Of a DNA stretch of 31,128 nucleotides, positions 14,670-21,946 are shown piece by piece (the first letter of the stretch is position 1; each line of letters starts with the position of its first letter). Under the pieces are notes generated by a model. The model ran no database searches. It was not told the DNA's origin and saw only the letters and a program-made list of their open reading frames with translations. Made by a program: the position numbers and the translations under genes. Origin of the DNA: a virus; IMG/VR virus record IMGVR_UViG_3300008629_000020, positions 1-31,128 of that record, one strand, 5' to 3'.

Positions 14670-15143
14670 ATGACGAATCACACCCATTACACCAAGGCCG
14701 AATTGGTCGTGGCCACTCTCGCGGAGTGGACCGCCCGCGACGGGTCGCCCCGGTTCACGAAGGCGCACCCGGTCGTCGTCGCCCACGTCGGCGCGTTGGC
14801 CGGTCTGCTCCGGTCAGGCGGTCTGGTCATCCCGGCCGATGAGTACCCGACCGGCGCGAAGGCGTCCAATGCCATCCGGCGCATGATCGACGACCGCTAC
14901 GCGGTCGCCCGGTTCGGTGACATGGCCGCCGCTACCGTCACGGTCCCGGCCGACGCCTTCCACACCTTCGACGTCTGGCAGCGCGGCGACGCCCACAAGG
15001 TGACCGCCGACGCGATGCGGCCCAAGGTCACTCAGACCCTCCGCCGGATCATCGGCCGCCTGCCGGAGCGCGGCACCCGGCCGAACGTCGCTGTTCAGGC
15101 GTGGGGCGACCGGATGACGGTGACCGCCTACCGTCTGGTCTGA
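14670..15143 (+). CDS. Hypothetical protein, founding member of the A/C/G paralogue family
   Basis: 157 residues from the ATG at 14670, chosen for the GGAAAGGCAGAC site; the frame stays open upstream but crosses the promoter. N-terminal TKAELVVATLAEWTARDG, middle TGAKASNAIRRMID, end RPNVAVQAWGDRMTVTAYRLV. The middle and end align loosely with the genes at 16419 and 18927 (ASNVARRAWK and AVSVD..GVTVTAY), so the three are distant paralogues. High-GC codon use; only one TTACA, near the start. No known function. Confidence 0.7.
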   Translation: MTNHTHYTKAELVVATLAEWTARDGSPRFTKAHPVVVAHVGALAGLLRSGGLVIPADEYPTGAKASNAIRRMIDDRYAVARFGDMAAATVTVPADAFHTFDVWQRGDAHKVTADAMRPKVTQTLRRIIGRLPERGTRPNVAVQAWGDRMTVTAYRLV

Positions 15144-15159
15144 CCGCCAGACCGGCCAC

Positions 15160-15190
15160 CCGGCCCCGGCCCATCACGGGCCGGGGCCGG
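15160..15190 (+). terminator. GC-rich terminator
   Basis: CCGGCCCCGGCCC/GGGCCGGGGCCGG, a 13-bp perfect stem with loop ATCAC starting 16 bases after the stop. No U-tract, as is common in Actinobacteria. Confidence 0.75.
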
Positions 15191-15267
15191 TCCGCGTCCG
15201 GGGCCGGTCCGGCATCGAGCCACGGAGAGTGACCAGCCCATGACTACGGAGAGTGGCCAAAATTTTG

Positions 15268-15287
15268 GGCGCTCGTAAACGAGCGCC
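15268..15287. repeat. Second hairpin of the unit
   Basis: GGCGCTCG-TAAA-CGAGCGCC, preceded by the palindrome CCAAAATTTTGG (15257-15268). It occupies the position of the larger flanked hairpins seen after later genes, but lacks the TGTAA arms. Two ACGGAGAGTG direct repeats precede it. Confidence 0.6.
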
Positions 15288-15372
15288 AGAATTGAGCTCC
15301 GCTCATTCTCCAACGGCGCGCACACGGCACTATTCACAAAATTGAATAACTATCCATCGAACATACGTTCCC

Positions 15373-15388
15373 CCGAACACGTGTTCGG
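15373..15388. promoter_or_regulatory. LexA/DinR-like box
   Basis: CCGAACACGTGTTCGG is a perfect 16-bp palindrome matching the Gram-positive SOS pattern CGAAC-N4-GTTCG. It is about 330 bases before the 15718 gene, in a control-site-rich spacer. Binding is inferred from the pattern only. Confidence 0.45.
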
Positions 15389-15391
15389 CCT

Positions 15392-15414
15392 GGTAGTTAG
15401 CTTCCCTAACTACC
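15392..15414. promoter_or_regulatory. GTTAG-N5-CTAAC palindrome
   Basis: GGTAGTTAG-CTTCC-CTAACTACC with 9-bp arms. Relatives in upstream regions: 15587 (GCACAC spacer), 18282-18300, 19349, 21558-21573 and 22536-22551. Probably operators. Confidence 0.65.
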
Positions 15415-15717
15415 TCGCCGGCACCCACTTTGTAATTTTACGAAAACGATTATTCCGAACGCCGGCCACACACGCAGCTACTCTGTAATTTTCGCCACCC
15501 ACGACTTTGTAATTTTACAGGATGGATTATTGAACACACACAGAGAGGCCGCCATTCTGTAATTTATTGAATTCCATTATTCCCACCCTGTTAGGCACAC
15601 CTAACACGATTGTTACGATTCAGCTACGACACACGCAAAGCACGACATTACATAACGGCATCATGTACCTTGGTACTTGTTGGGGAAGCCAAGTACCCGA
15701 CAAGGAGACATTACAGA

Positions 15718-16029
15718 ATGAACGAATCACCCGAAACCACCGGATGCGACGGAATGGCAGTCCGTCCCATCATCCCCATGCGCACCCCGGCGGGCAAGGT
15801 CGAAGCCGCCTTCGTGGTCGCCAACGACCGGGCAGATTACAAAGTGGAGATCTGGTGCCAGTCCCCGACCGGCGACCAGTCCGACTCTGTAATCTTCCAC
15901 CTCCCCTGCCGCACTCTGGAGCAGGCCGAATTCGTGGCCGACCTCTGGCAGAAGGCGTGGGGACTGGGCGCACACGACGCCTCCGTCCCCGCCCACCGGG
16001 AGAACGACCACCTGATCCCGATGGCGTAA
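15718..16029 (+). CDS. Hypothetical protein
   Basis: 103 residues from the ATG at 15718 (MNESPETTGCDGMAVRPI) with AAGGAGACATTACAGA before it, so a TTACA half-site lies between ribosome site and start. A GGTACTTG/CAAGTACC hairpin (15672-15697) precedes that. Reads as an alpha/beta domain (KVEAAFVVANDRADYKVEIW, RTLEQAEFVADLWQKAWG). Two half-sites in the frame (GATTACAAAG, CTGTAATC). An overlapping 198-residue frame is Arg/Pro/Gly junk. Function unknown. Confidence 0.65.
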   Translation: MNESPETTGCDGMAVRPIIPMRTPAGKVEAAFVVANDRADYKVEIWCQSPTGDQSDSVIFHLPCRTLEQAEFVADLWQKAWGLGAHDASVPAHRENDHLIPMA

Positions 16030-16064
16030 CCTTACAAACTCCCGGGATGGGTTCCGGGGCGGTT

Positions 16065-16106
16065 GAGAGTCCCCACCTTACAAAGTCGGACAAGGTGGGG
16101 ACTCTC
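16065..16106 (+). terminator. Terminator hairpin
   Basis: GAGAGTCCCCACCTT/AAGGTGGGGACTCTC, 15-bp perfect stem with a TTACAAA in the loop region. Confidence 0.75.
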
Positions 16107-16141
16107 CCGCGTCTATTCTATGGAAAATTACAAACCCAGCC

Positions 16142-16219
16142 TGTAAAATTACAAAAAATTTGAAGGGAGCGCAACCGAGGCGCTTGCGAGCTTGCGCTCC
16201 CTTTTTTTTGTAATTTTGC
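16142..16219 (+). terminator. Flanked hairpin element with U-tract
   Basis: TGTAAAATTACA, then AGGGAGCGCAA/TTGCGCTCCCT, then TTTTTTTTGTAATTTT. The T8 makes it a true intrinsic terminator as well as a member of the flanked-hairpin family. Confidence 0.75.
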
Positions 16220-16418
16220 TATTTAGCGAATTAAATTCGTCTAGAAATTGAGTTATTACATAATAGAATTAATGACTTATTAGGAATAGAATTCTGGACT
16301 TATTAGGAATAGAAATTGCCCCTACGAATTGCCCGCCCGATGCGCGGAAAGGCTACGGAATGCTGCTACGCTGACGGGGAACCCGGAACGACCGGGCGCC
16401 GATCCCGAAAGGATCATC
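16220..16418 (+). promoter_or_regulatory. AT-rich upstream region of the 16419 gene
   Basis: Lacks the TTTGTAAT..ATTATT repeats found elsewhere. Instead CTTATTAGGAATAGAA occurs twice (about 16273 and 16299), and a relative TTTTAGGAAATAGAATTTGCC lies at 17070. A CCCGG-AACGA-CCGGG hairpin precedes GATCCCGAAAGGATC, whose arms could pair over the ribosome site. Confidence 0.5.
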
Positions 16419-16859
16419 ATGTACCTATCCCTCCCACTCATCCGGAAGGCGATCATCCTCGCGCTTCCACGCTTGCGCGGCGACGCTGCGAAGCGCGATC
16501 GCTGGGCCGCGTTGTTCGCGGGCTGGTTGGCCCCCAACCATGGTGGCACCACCATCACCGCTGGCACGACGCGGCTGGCATCGAATGTCGCCCGCCGCGC
16601 ATGGAAGGCGGGCGACCCGCTGCGCGGAACCCGCCCGGTCAGCATCGCCCGCTGGACGTTCGATGACCTAATGGTCAAGGCGTCCAGCGCCACCCCCAGC
16701 GTGGATTCCCAGCGAATCGCGATCACGCAAGCCGTGGACAAGATCCAGTCCGCGATCGCGGATCTCGCGGACGGGCTGGACTGCGACCCGCAGGCTGCCG
16801 TGTCCGTGGACCCGCACGCTGAAGGCGTGACCGTCACCGCCTACATGCTGGACCGCTAA
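16419..16859 (+). CDS. Hypothetical protein, close paralogue of the 18448-18927 gene
   Basis: 146 residues. Start at 16419 after CCGAAAGGATCATC. MYLSLPLIRKAIILALPRLR then GDAAKRDRWAALFAGWLAP, SNVARRAWKAGDPLRGT, RWTFDDLMVKASSATPSVDS and QRIAITQAVDKIQSAIADL, ending AVSVDPHAEGVTVTAYMLDR. The minus-strand gene at 18927 is clearly homologous along its whole length. Helical with a C-terminal beta hairpin; no enzyme motif. The frame has no TGTAA/TTACA half-site, in contrast to most neighbours. Confidence 0.7.
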   Translation: MYLSLPLIRKAIILALPRLRGDAAKRDRWAALFAGWLAPNHGGTTITAGTTRLASNVARRAWKAGDPLRGTRPVSIARWTFDDLMVKASSATPSVDSQRIAITQAVDKIQSAIADLADGLDCDPQAAVSVDPHAEGVTVTAYMLDR

Positions 16860-16871
16860 TCCCAGCGCGGC

Positions 16872-16903
16872 AGGCGCCCGGTCCCGAAAGGGGTCGGGCG
16901 CCT
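16872..16903 (+). terminator. GNRA-capped terminator
   Basis: AGGCGCCCGGTCCC-GAAA-GGGGTCGGGCGCCT: a 14-bp stem (two wobbles) closed by a GAAA loop, 12 bases after the stop. A second hairpin CGCGTTCGGCC/GGCCGAACGCG follows at 16907-16953. Confidence 0.75.
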
Positions 16904-16953
16904 TTCCGCGTTCGGCCACGGGTCGGACATCGAGCATCACCAGGCCGAACGCG

Positions 16954-17346
16954 ATCAGAAATTCTATTCCCATTACGTAATTTTCTCCGCCAATTCAATT
17001 GACAAACCACGCAATAAATCCGCCGAGAAACTGCCCATTTAGAGAATAAAAATTCAGGAGAAACTGAGTTTTAGGAAATAGAATTTGCCGAGAAAATCGC
17101 CTATTAAATTATAAAATCGCCGGCGGGTGTTCCTGGCGGAAGTGCGTGCCATGAACACCCGGCAACTTTGTAATTTTACAATTCACATTATTGAACGAGT
17201 TTGTAATCTTTCATAGCGCATTATTGGAACTTTACTAAAAGGGTAACAGTAATTTGACATTTACATTGTTTGTAATTTGTAACATGAATGTAATGGATAA
17301 GAAATGAATAGCAAATTACAAACCAGGCTGGTGTAGAGTGGTTCCC
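16954..17346. promoter_or_regulatory. Intergenic control region
   Basis: AT-rich. Holds GGGTGTTC/GAACACCC hairpin (about 17127-17162), two TTTGTAAT..ATTATT copies (17167 and 17200), several unpaired TGTAA sites around 17270, and a TGTAGAGT -10-like element just before the next gene. No gene seen. Confidence 0.55.
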
Positions 17347-17571
17347 ATGAGGAACCACCTAGACATCACCCGCCACATTCACCCCGGTACCCCGCTGATC
17401 ACCACGCGGGATACCCTGATCCGATGCCTGTTTGTAATTTTCGGCGTCGCTGCTTTCGGGGGAGCCTGCCTTGCCCTAGAAGCAATAATTACAGACTCAT
17501 GCCACTGGCACTACGTCTGGGAATACTACACCGGCGATACCCGCCCCAACCCCGCAGACTACTGCGGCTGA
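17347..17571 (+). CDS. Small membrane protein
   Basis: 74 residues from the ATG at 17347 (a GTG at 17338 is the alternative). One hydrophobic segment (CLFVIFGVAAFGGACLALEAI), then a C-terminal YYTGDTRPNPADYCG. GTGGTTCC/GGAACCAC would place the start codon in the loop of an 8-bp hairpin; with TAGAGT 10-15 bases upstream the mRNA may be nearly leaderless. First of a three-gene unit. Function unknown. Confidence 0.6.
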   Translation: MRNHLDITRHIHPGTPLITTRDTLIRCLFVIFGVAAFGGACLALEAIITDSCHWHYVWEYYTGDTRPNPADYCG

Positions 17572-17582
17572 AAGGTTACACA

Positions 17583-17768
17583 ATGAGAGAGCAATGGACC
17601 GTCTGGTACGTGGCTAGCGACACCGGCCGCACCGTCAAGGTTGGCACCTATGCCACCACTACCGCCGCCGACACGGCGCTGGAAGGAATCTTCCAGAATG
17701 ACAAGATTACAGAATGTGGGATCGCATCCTGCGGGATCATCCACGGCACCAAAGTCCCGACTAACTGA
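17583..17768 (+). CDS. 61-residue hypothetical protein
   Basis: Start at 17583 after GAAAGGTTACACA, a textbook case of the block's ribosome site plus TTACA. MREQWTVWYVASDTGRTVKV then TYATTTAADTALEGIF and CGIASCGIIHG. A half-site is embedded as GATTACAGAATG. Unrecognised; compact alpha/beta look. Confidence 0.65.
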   Translation: MREQWTVWYVASDTGRTVKVGTYATTTAADTALEGIFQNDKITECGIASCGIIHGTKVPTN

Positions 17769-17779
17769 AAGGTTACACA

Positions 17780-18115
17780 ATGTCCGAAAGCATCATCAAC
17801 CCTAGCGCCCGTTCCATGTCCCTACATGAGATTACAGAATGTGCGAACCCCGGCGCATCCGGCCTGAACGATGAATGGCTGGAAGCAATTACAAACTGGG
17901 CCAACGATCCCGACATGGTTCTGATCCTGACCGGGCCGCCCCTCGACAACGCACTGACTAAGGTTACAAAGCACTACTCGCCACGCATGGCCTGTGCCCG
18001 CATGATGGCAGACTACTTCCGTCACCTCTCAGGCTGTAAGCAGAATTACATTCCGGCAAATTACAAGATGACCTGCGAGATCGTGGACGGCGAACTCTGG
18101 ATCTGGCACACGTAA
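17780..18115 (+). CDS. 111-residue hypothetical protein
   Basis: Identical leader GAAAGGTTACACA before its ATG. MSESIINPSARSMSLHEITE, then NDEWLEAITNWANDPDMVLI and HYSPRMACARMMADYF, ending CEIVDGELWIWHT. Six half-sites in the frame, spelled ATT-ACA, GTT-ACA, TAC-AAG and the like, where ATC, ACC and GTC are otherwise favoured. Last gene of the unit. Function unknown. Confidence 0.65.
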   Translation: MSESIINPSARSMSLHEITECANPGASGLNDEWLEAITNWANDPDMVLILTGPPLDNALTKVTKHYSPRMACARMMADYFRHLSGCKQNYIPANYKMTCEIVDGELWIWHT

Positions 18116-18141
18116 CCTTACAGAAGCCCAGTCCGTAACCC

Positions 18142-18178
18142 TACAGACCCCCCGGCGAACCAGCCGGGGGGTTCTGTA
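18142..18178 (+). terminator. Terminator closed by TACAGA/TCTGTA
   Basis: CCCCCCGGC-GAACCA-GCCGGGGGG with a base of TACAGA/TCTGTA, so the half-site motif forms the foot of the stem. Confidence 0.8.
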
Positions 18179-18196
18179 AATTACCAACACCCACTA

Positions 18197-18300
18197 TGTA
18201 AAATTACAAAGGAAAATTACAAAAATTCGAGGGGCGCTCGTGGCATATCGCTTCCGCTACGAGCGCCCCTCGGATAGCAAGTAGTTAGCTTCTCTAACTA
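18197..18300. repeat. Flanked hairpin element plus GTTAG palindrome
   Basis: TGTAAAATTACA, then CGAGGGGCGCTCGT/ACGAGCGCCCCTCG (14-bp stem, 18228-18272), then TAGTTAG-CTTCT-CTAACTA. Follows the three-gene unit. Confidence 0.75.
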
Positions 18301-18402
18301 AAGTGGATTTGTAATTTCCCCCGCCATGTGCTAGGCGAGTTTGTAATTTTCCAATTCGATTATTGGGGCACCTCGAGTTGGACGCCCCCAGGCCGGACGC
18401 GA

Positions 18403-18435
18403 CGAGGCCCCCGGCCCAACGGACCGGGGGCCTCG
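18403..18435 (-). terminator. Terminator of the minus-strand paralogue
   Basis: CGAGGCCCCCGG/CCGGGGGCCTCG, 12-bp stem, just past the stop of the minus-strand gene. Confidence 0.7.
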
Positions 18436-18447
18436 CGCCTACCGGGG

Positions 18448-18927
18448 TCAGCCGCCGGGGCGGACCTCGCCGTGGTCGTGGTAGTAGGCCGTCACGATGA
18501 CGCCCTCGCCGGTCGGATCGACGGACACCGCGACCTCCGGGATCGCGTCCAGCGTCGCGCCCTTGTCCGCGAGGATCGCCTCGACCGCGGCCTGAACCTT
18601 GTCCACGGCCTGAGTGATCGCGATCCGCTGGGATGCGACGGTGGGGGTCGCGGTGGACACCTTCACCATCAGGTCGTCAAAGGTCCAGCGGGACAGGGAC
18701 ACCGGGACGGTGCCCTTCAAGGGGTCGCCGTGCTTCCATGCGCGGCGGGCCACGTTGGAAGCGGTCCCGGTGGTCGGGGCCGTGATGGTCGTGGCGGTCC
18801 CGGTGGACGGGGCCAACCAACCCGCGAACAGCGCGGCCCAGCGGTCACGCTTCGCGGTGTCGCCGCGCAGTCGCGGCAGGGCCGCGAGGATCGCGGCCCG
18901 GATCATTGCGGTGGACAGATACAGCAT
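18448..18927 (-). CDS. Hypothetical protein, inverted paralogue of the 16419 gene
   Basis: 159 residues, the only minus-strand gene in the block. MLYLSTAMIRAAILAALPRL, GDTAKRDRWAALFAGWLAP, SNVARRAWKHGDPLKGTVPV, RWTFDDLMVKVSTATPTVAS, QRIAITQAVDKVQAAVEAIL, end VAVSVDPTGEGVIVTAYYHD. More than half identical to the 16419 product by eye. AAGGGGATGAC precedes the ATG. No half-sites in the frame. Duplication with inversion, or independent capture, is implied. Confidence 0.7.
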   Translation of the reverse strand: MLYLSTAMIRAAILAALPRLRGDTAKRDRWAALFAGWLAPSTGTATTITAPTTGTASNVARRAWKHGDPLKGTVPVSLSRWTFDDLMVKVSTATPTVASQRIAITQAVDKVQAAVEAILADKGATLDAIPEVAVSVDPTGEGVIVTAYYHDHGEVRPGG

Positions 18928-19482
18928 GTCATCCCCTTCGGGGTCAACGGCCTATGTGGGGCCGGTCCCGCCGTTCGGCGGAACGCCCCCACGCTATCGT
19001 CCCCCGATTTGTAATTTGGCCCAATTCCGCCCAATTTCCCACATCGTCACATAACTGTAACAATTACGAATTTCCCCACAAATTACAAACCCACCACCTC
19101 CCCCGTAAAATTACAAAGCCGGCGACCCCCAGCGTTTTGTAATGTTTGAAACTAGATTATTGAGTAGATTTGTAATTTCACGCAAAAATTATTGACACAT
19201 TTGTAATTTCACGAGCGGGAGGGCGGAAACCAGGAATAAGTTGCCCTCCCGTAGTTTTTTGTAATTTTACAAACCCAGGATTTAGTGGATTTGTAATTTT
19301 ACATAGAGATTATTGGTTTGTAATGTTACGGACGAATCGGTTGCCGGCGTGTTAGGCCCAGCTAACAATAGATTTGTAATTAAAAGCAAAGGTTCTCATT
19401 ACAAAGTGCCGTGCTGTAGAATTTGGGTGACCCTCCGGGTCAGCCGACCTACATAGTCGGATCACCCAAATCGAAAGATTAC
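18928..19482. promoter_or_regulatory. Divergent control region between 18927 and the first WhiB gene
   Basis: Left part: GTTCCGCCGAACGGCGG hairpin in the minus-strand leader. Then three TTTGTAAT..ATTATT copies (19136, 19169, 19290), a CGGGAGGGC/GCCCTCCCG hairpin with a right-hand TGTAATTTTACA (19216-19271), GTTAG-GCCCAG-CTAAC (19349), TAGAAT as probable -10 (19417-19422) and a folded leader (19421-19471). No gene seen. Confidence 0.6.
19421..19471 (+). promoter_or_regulatory. Three-way-junction leader of the first WhiB gene
   Basis: ATTTGGGTGA pairs with TCACCCAAAT (10 bp). Inside are GACCC-TCC-GGGTC and CCGAC-CTACATA-GTCGG. The junction ends four bases before GAAAGATTACATG-ATG. TGACCC/GGGTCA overlaps the outer stem by three bases, so alternative folds are possible. 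Confidence 0.55.
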
Positions 19483-20229
19483 ATGATGAACTGGTTCCCG
19501 AAAGTCCGACTCGCCAAGCCCGGCGAGATTCTGCCAATTCGTAAAGCTACGGAATGGCTGACCTGCCGGATCAGCGACCGTCCGCTGGTTCGTAATTTCT
19601 GGACGATCCGCAAGTCGCGGATTACCGACCGGCACAACTTTGTAACTTCTCAGGCGGCCTGCCACGGTCGCGATTGGGAAGCCGACCCTGTAATGTTGCC
19701 GGTGATTCGTAACAATAGGAAGTCGGGATTGGGCACCCCCCGGGCACTTTGTAAGAATCCATTCTTCCCGGTCGATTCTGAGAAGAACAAGGTCGCTAGG
19801 GTCCACGCCGCGCTGGAGATTTGTAAGGTTTGCCCGGTGCGGGCTGAGTGCCGGGACGTAACCCTACAAACTCCCCCGGTCGCTACCGGGATCGTTCAAG
19901 GCGGGATGGTCTTTGTTGATAAGATTACAGAATTCCGGGCACTCATCAAGGCGTGGAACCAGAAGGCCCCGCGGTCACTTCGTATTCCTACAAAAGGCCG
20001 GAACGCATGGGACCTACGACGGACCCCCACCGTCACGCAACTAGAGGAATACCTTACAAACCTGACCCGGGCCAACGACTTCCGCGGTGCCCTTCTGGAA
20101 ATCGTTATGAATGATTACAAAGACACCGCCCGCGAGGTAGCCGGATTCGACCCCTACGATTGGGCCGACGAAACTTACGAAACCGCAATGGCCGAAGCAT
20201 GGGCCAAGGCAGTCCGTAAGCATACATAA
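19483..20229 (+). CDS. WhiB-like protein with long C-terminal extension
   Basis: 248 residues, two to three times the usual Wbl length. Fe-S ligands: Cys60 (AACHGRDW), Cys114, Cys117 and Cys123 (CKVCPVRAEC), then GIVQGG (136-141) in place of the usual G[IV]WGG turn. Wbl proteins bind a 4Fe-4S cluster and act with sigmaA; phage members can alter host transcription. N-terminal 55 basic residues and C-terminal 100 residues (LRIPTKGRNAWDLRR) are outside the core. Eight half-sites in the frame. The start at 19483 follows GAAAGATTACATG. Confidence 0.82.
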   Translation: MMNWFPKVRLAKPGEILPIRKATEWLTCRISDRPLVRNFWTIRKSRITDRHNFVTSQAACHGRDWEADPVMLPVIRNNRKSGLGTPRALCKNPFFPVDSEKNKVARVHAALEICKVCPVRAECRDVTLQTPPVATGIVQGGMVFVDKITEFRALIKAWNQKAPRSLRIPTKGRNAWDLRRTPTVTQLEEYLTNLTRANDFRGALLEIVMNDYKDTAREVAGFDPYDWADETYETAMAEAWAKAVRKHT

Positions 20230-20243
20230 CCCAACCTGAAACC

Positions 20244-20280
20244 TTACAAACCCCCCGGCACAAGCCGGGGGGTTCTGTAA
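20244..20280 (+). terminator. Terminator closed by TTACA/TGTAA
   Basis: TTACAAA-CCCCCCGGC-ACAA-GCCGGGGGG-TTCTGTAA, nearly identical to the terminator at 18142. Confidence 0.8.
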
Positions 20281-20292
20281 TTTACCCCACAA

Positions 20293-20369
20293 TGTAAAAT
20301 TACAAAAATTTGACGGGTGGACATGAATTCAGTACAAAGCGTCCACCCGTAGTTTTTTGTAATTTTACA
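20293..20369. repeat. Flanked hairpin element
   Basis: TGTAAAATTACA (20293), ACGGGTGGAC/GTCCACCCGT (20313-20350), TTTTTTGTAATTTTACA (ends 20369). The two 12-mers are reverse complements, so the whole is one interrupted palindrome of about 77 bases. Confidence 0.8.
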
Positions 20370-20561
20370 AAGTGGGAGTTGAGTGGTTTTGTAATTTAGG
20401 GGGGTATTATTGACTTTGTAATTTGGATACCTATTATTATTTGTAATTTCCAGGGACCCAGGCCATTCTGTAAGATAATGACTGTTATCGTGACTGTTAC
20501 GATTGTGTGACGATGTAGAGAATTGGGCCAGAAGCGCCTAATTACAGAATGATAGACGATA

Positions 20562-20596
20562 CGATTTGACCCATCAGCCCGGTCAAATCGACCGGG
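20562..20596 (+). promoter_or_regulatory. Mutually exclusive leader hairpins before the second WhiB gene
   Basis: CGATTTGACC/GGTCAAATCG (20562-20571 with 20581-20590, 10 bp) and CCCGGTC/GACCGGG (20578-20584 with 20590-20596, 7 bp) share GGTC and cannot form together. Followed by CCGAAAGGCTACATA-ATG. TAGAGA at about 20517 may be the -10. Confidence 0.55.
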
Positions 20597-20620
20597 ACCG
20601 CAGCCCCGAAAGGCTACATA

Positions 20621-21319
20621 ATGACCCACCACCTGACCATGGTCCTAGACCGGATGCTGGACGCCCTGATCGGCCCACCCCGCCCGGTCGGATTCCGTAA
20701 GGTTGCCAAGTGGCTGACCTGCCGAATTACAGACCGGCCCACTACCGGCCACTACATCCGCAAGTCGCGGGTGACCGACCGGTACCGGTTTGTAACTTCC
20801 AGGGCTGCTTGTAAGCGTGACTGGGAGGCGACCCCGGTTCTGCTTCCGACCATCCGGGCGAACCGCAAGTCTGGCGTCGGCACCCCACGGCGAGTTAGTA
20901 AGAATCCATTCTTCCCCGTTCCCTCTGAGAAGAATGTAATTTCCAGGGTTCACGCTGCTCTGGAGATTTGTAACACTTGCCCCATGCTGGAGCCATGCCG
21001 AACCATCACGATGGACCTCCCGCCCGTGTCCGGTGGCATCGTCCAGGGTGGCATCGTGTGGGTTAGTAAGGTGGGCGAGTTTCGTAATCTCGTCAAGGAA
21101 TGGAACCGGAAGGCCCCGCAGGCGTTGCGTATTCCTACAAAGGGGCGCAAGGCATGGACCGTAAAGCGTCACGTTACAGATCTCCAGTGGGACGAGATGA
21201 TGGCCGACCTTACAAACTCGCTGGAGATGCGGGCATCCCGGCTCTCCATCGAAGGCGGCGTTCTGGAAGCCTACGAATCGCAGGCCAACTGGGACGAGGC
21301 GGTGGAGCGCCACGGCTAA
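20621..21319 (+). CDS. WhiB-like protein, paralogue of 19483
   Basis: 232 residues. Ligands Cys64 (AACKRDW), Cys117, Cys120 and Cys126 (CNTCPMLEPC), then GGIVQGG (138-144). Aligns with the previous WhiB over the full length (WLTCRI.DRP, KNPFFPV.SEKN, VHAALEIC, KAPQALRIPTKGRKAW). The extra Cys at residue 90 of the paralogue is Ser here, showing it is not a ligand. Seven half-sites in the frame, several at the same aligned places. Leader is a possible RNA switch. Host-transcription modulation is inferred. Confidence 0.82.
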   Translation: MTHHLTMVLDRMLDALIGPPRPVGFRKVAKWLTCRITDRPTTGHYIRKSRVTDRYRFVTSRAACKRDWEATPVLLPTIRANRKSGVGTPRRVSKNPFFPVPSEKNVISRVHAALEICNTCPMLEPCRTITMDLPPVSGGIVQGGIVWVSKVGEFRNLVKEWNRKAPQALRIPTKGRKAWTVKRHVTDLQWDEMMADLTNSLEMRASRLSIEGGVLEAYESQANWDEAVERHG

Positions 21320-21338
21320 GCCCGGAAGGTTACAAAAC

Positions 21339-21379
21339 GAAAGGGTCAGGGTAGAATTACAAACTACCCTGGCCCTTTC
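21339..21379 (+). terminator. Terminator hairpin
   Basis: GAAAGGGTCAGGGTAG/CTACCCTGGCCCTTTC, 16 bp with one wobble; the loop is AATTACAAA, again containing the half-site. Confidence 0.8.
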
Positions 21380-21398
21380 ATAATTACAAAACCCATCC

Positions 21399-21474
21399 TG
21401 TAAAATTACAAAACGCGACGGGAGCGCTCAAATTGCAGTAAAAATGCGCTCCCGTAGATTTTTGTAATTTTACA
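21399..21474. repeat. Flanked hairpin element
   Basis: TGTAAAATTACA, ACGGGAGCGC/GCGCTCCCGT (21418-21455), TGTAATTTTACA (21463-21474). The loop resembles that of the element at 23341 (TCAAATTGCAG versus TCAAATTCCAG), suggesting duplication. Confidence 0.8.
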
Positions 21475-21719
21475 GAACGTGGCTTTAGTGGATTTGTAAT
21501 TTTACATGAAGATTATTAGATTGGTTTGTAATATTCCAATCTGATTATTTGTTTACTGTTAGGTACACCTAACAATGCGAGAAAGTAATTTTCTAGGTGT
21601 AACGCAACGTTCGTCAATAGGTTGGGGAATGACCTACCGTATTGGTTGTGGGAGGGACCGGGGTTCCGCCAGTAGCCCTAGTCCCTCCCACGCCTTACCT
21701 ACTACCGAAAGGTTACGTT
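21475..21719 (+). promoter_or_regulatory. Upstream region of the 21720 unit
   Basis: Two TTTGTAAT..ATTATT copies, GTTAG-GTACAC-CTAAC (21558-21573), the AGAAAGTAATTT block (21580-21614) and an 11-bp leader hairpin GTGGGAGGGAC/GTCCCTCCCAC (21648-21691) before CCGAAAGGTTACGTT. Confidence 0.6.
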
Positions 21720-21935
21720 ATGAACATCACCGTGGTTCCCGCCTATGGGCGGGACTACACCTCTGGCCCCGCCGTGTTACTGGCGTGGCAGGAGGGGATG
21801 GACTTCCAGATTGTAGGATTACATCCTGACTCTGGTCGCTACATCAACAACCGCGACGCCCAGCGTCACGCGGGAGATGCCGAAGTGTGGGTTCGCTACT
21901 CGAACCTTACAAAGACCATCAAGGTCCACGGCTAA
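21720..21935 (+). CDS. 71-residue phage protein, YGRDY type
   Basis: MNITVVPAYGRDYTSGPAVL, LAWQEGMDFQIVGLHPDSG, ending VWVRYSNLTKTIKVHG. The pattern YGRDY...AW..G.DF...V..RY..LTK recurs in small proteins of many phages; no function is known to me. Preceded by GAAAGGTTACGTT. Two half-sites in the frame. First gene of a three-gene unit. Confidence 0.7.
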   Translation: MNITVVPAYGRDYTSGPAVLLAWQEGMDFQIVGLHPDSGRYINNRDAQRHAGDAEVWVRYSNLTKTIKVHG

Positions 21936-21946
21936 CATAGTCGTCC

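Noticed and set aside
15567-16163. 198-residue plus-strand frame
   Set aside because: Arg/Pro/Gly-rich shadow of the 15718 gene; its frame crosses terminators and palindromes.
18328-19014. 228-residue plus-strand frame
   Set aside because: Antisense shadow of the minus-strand paralogue, whose homology to the 16419 protein fixes the strand.
20645-21313. 222-residue minus-strand frame
   Set aside because: Antisense of the WhiB gene; half-sites and codon pattern fit the plus strand.
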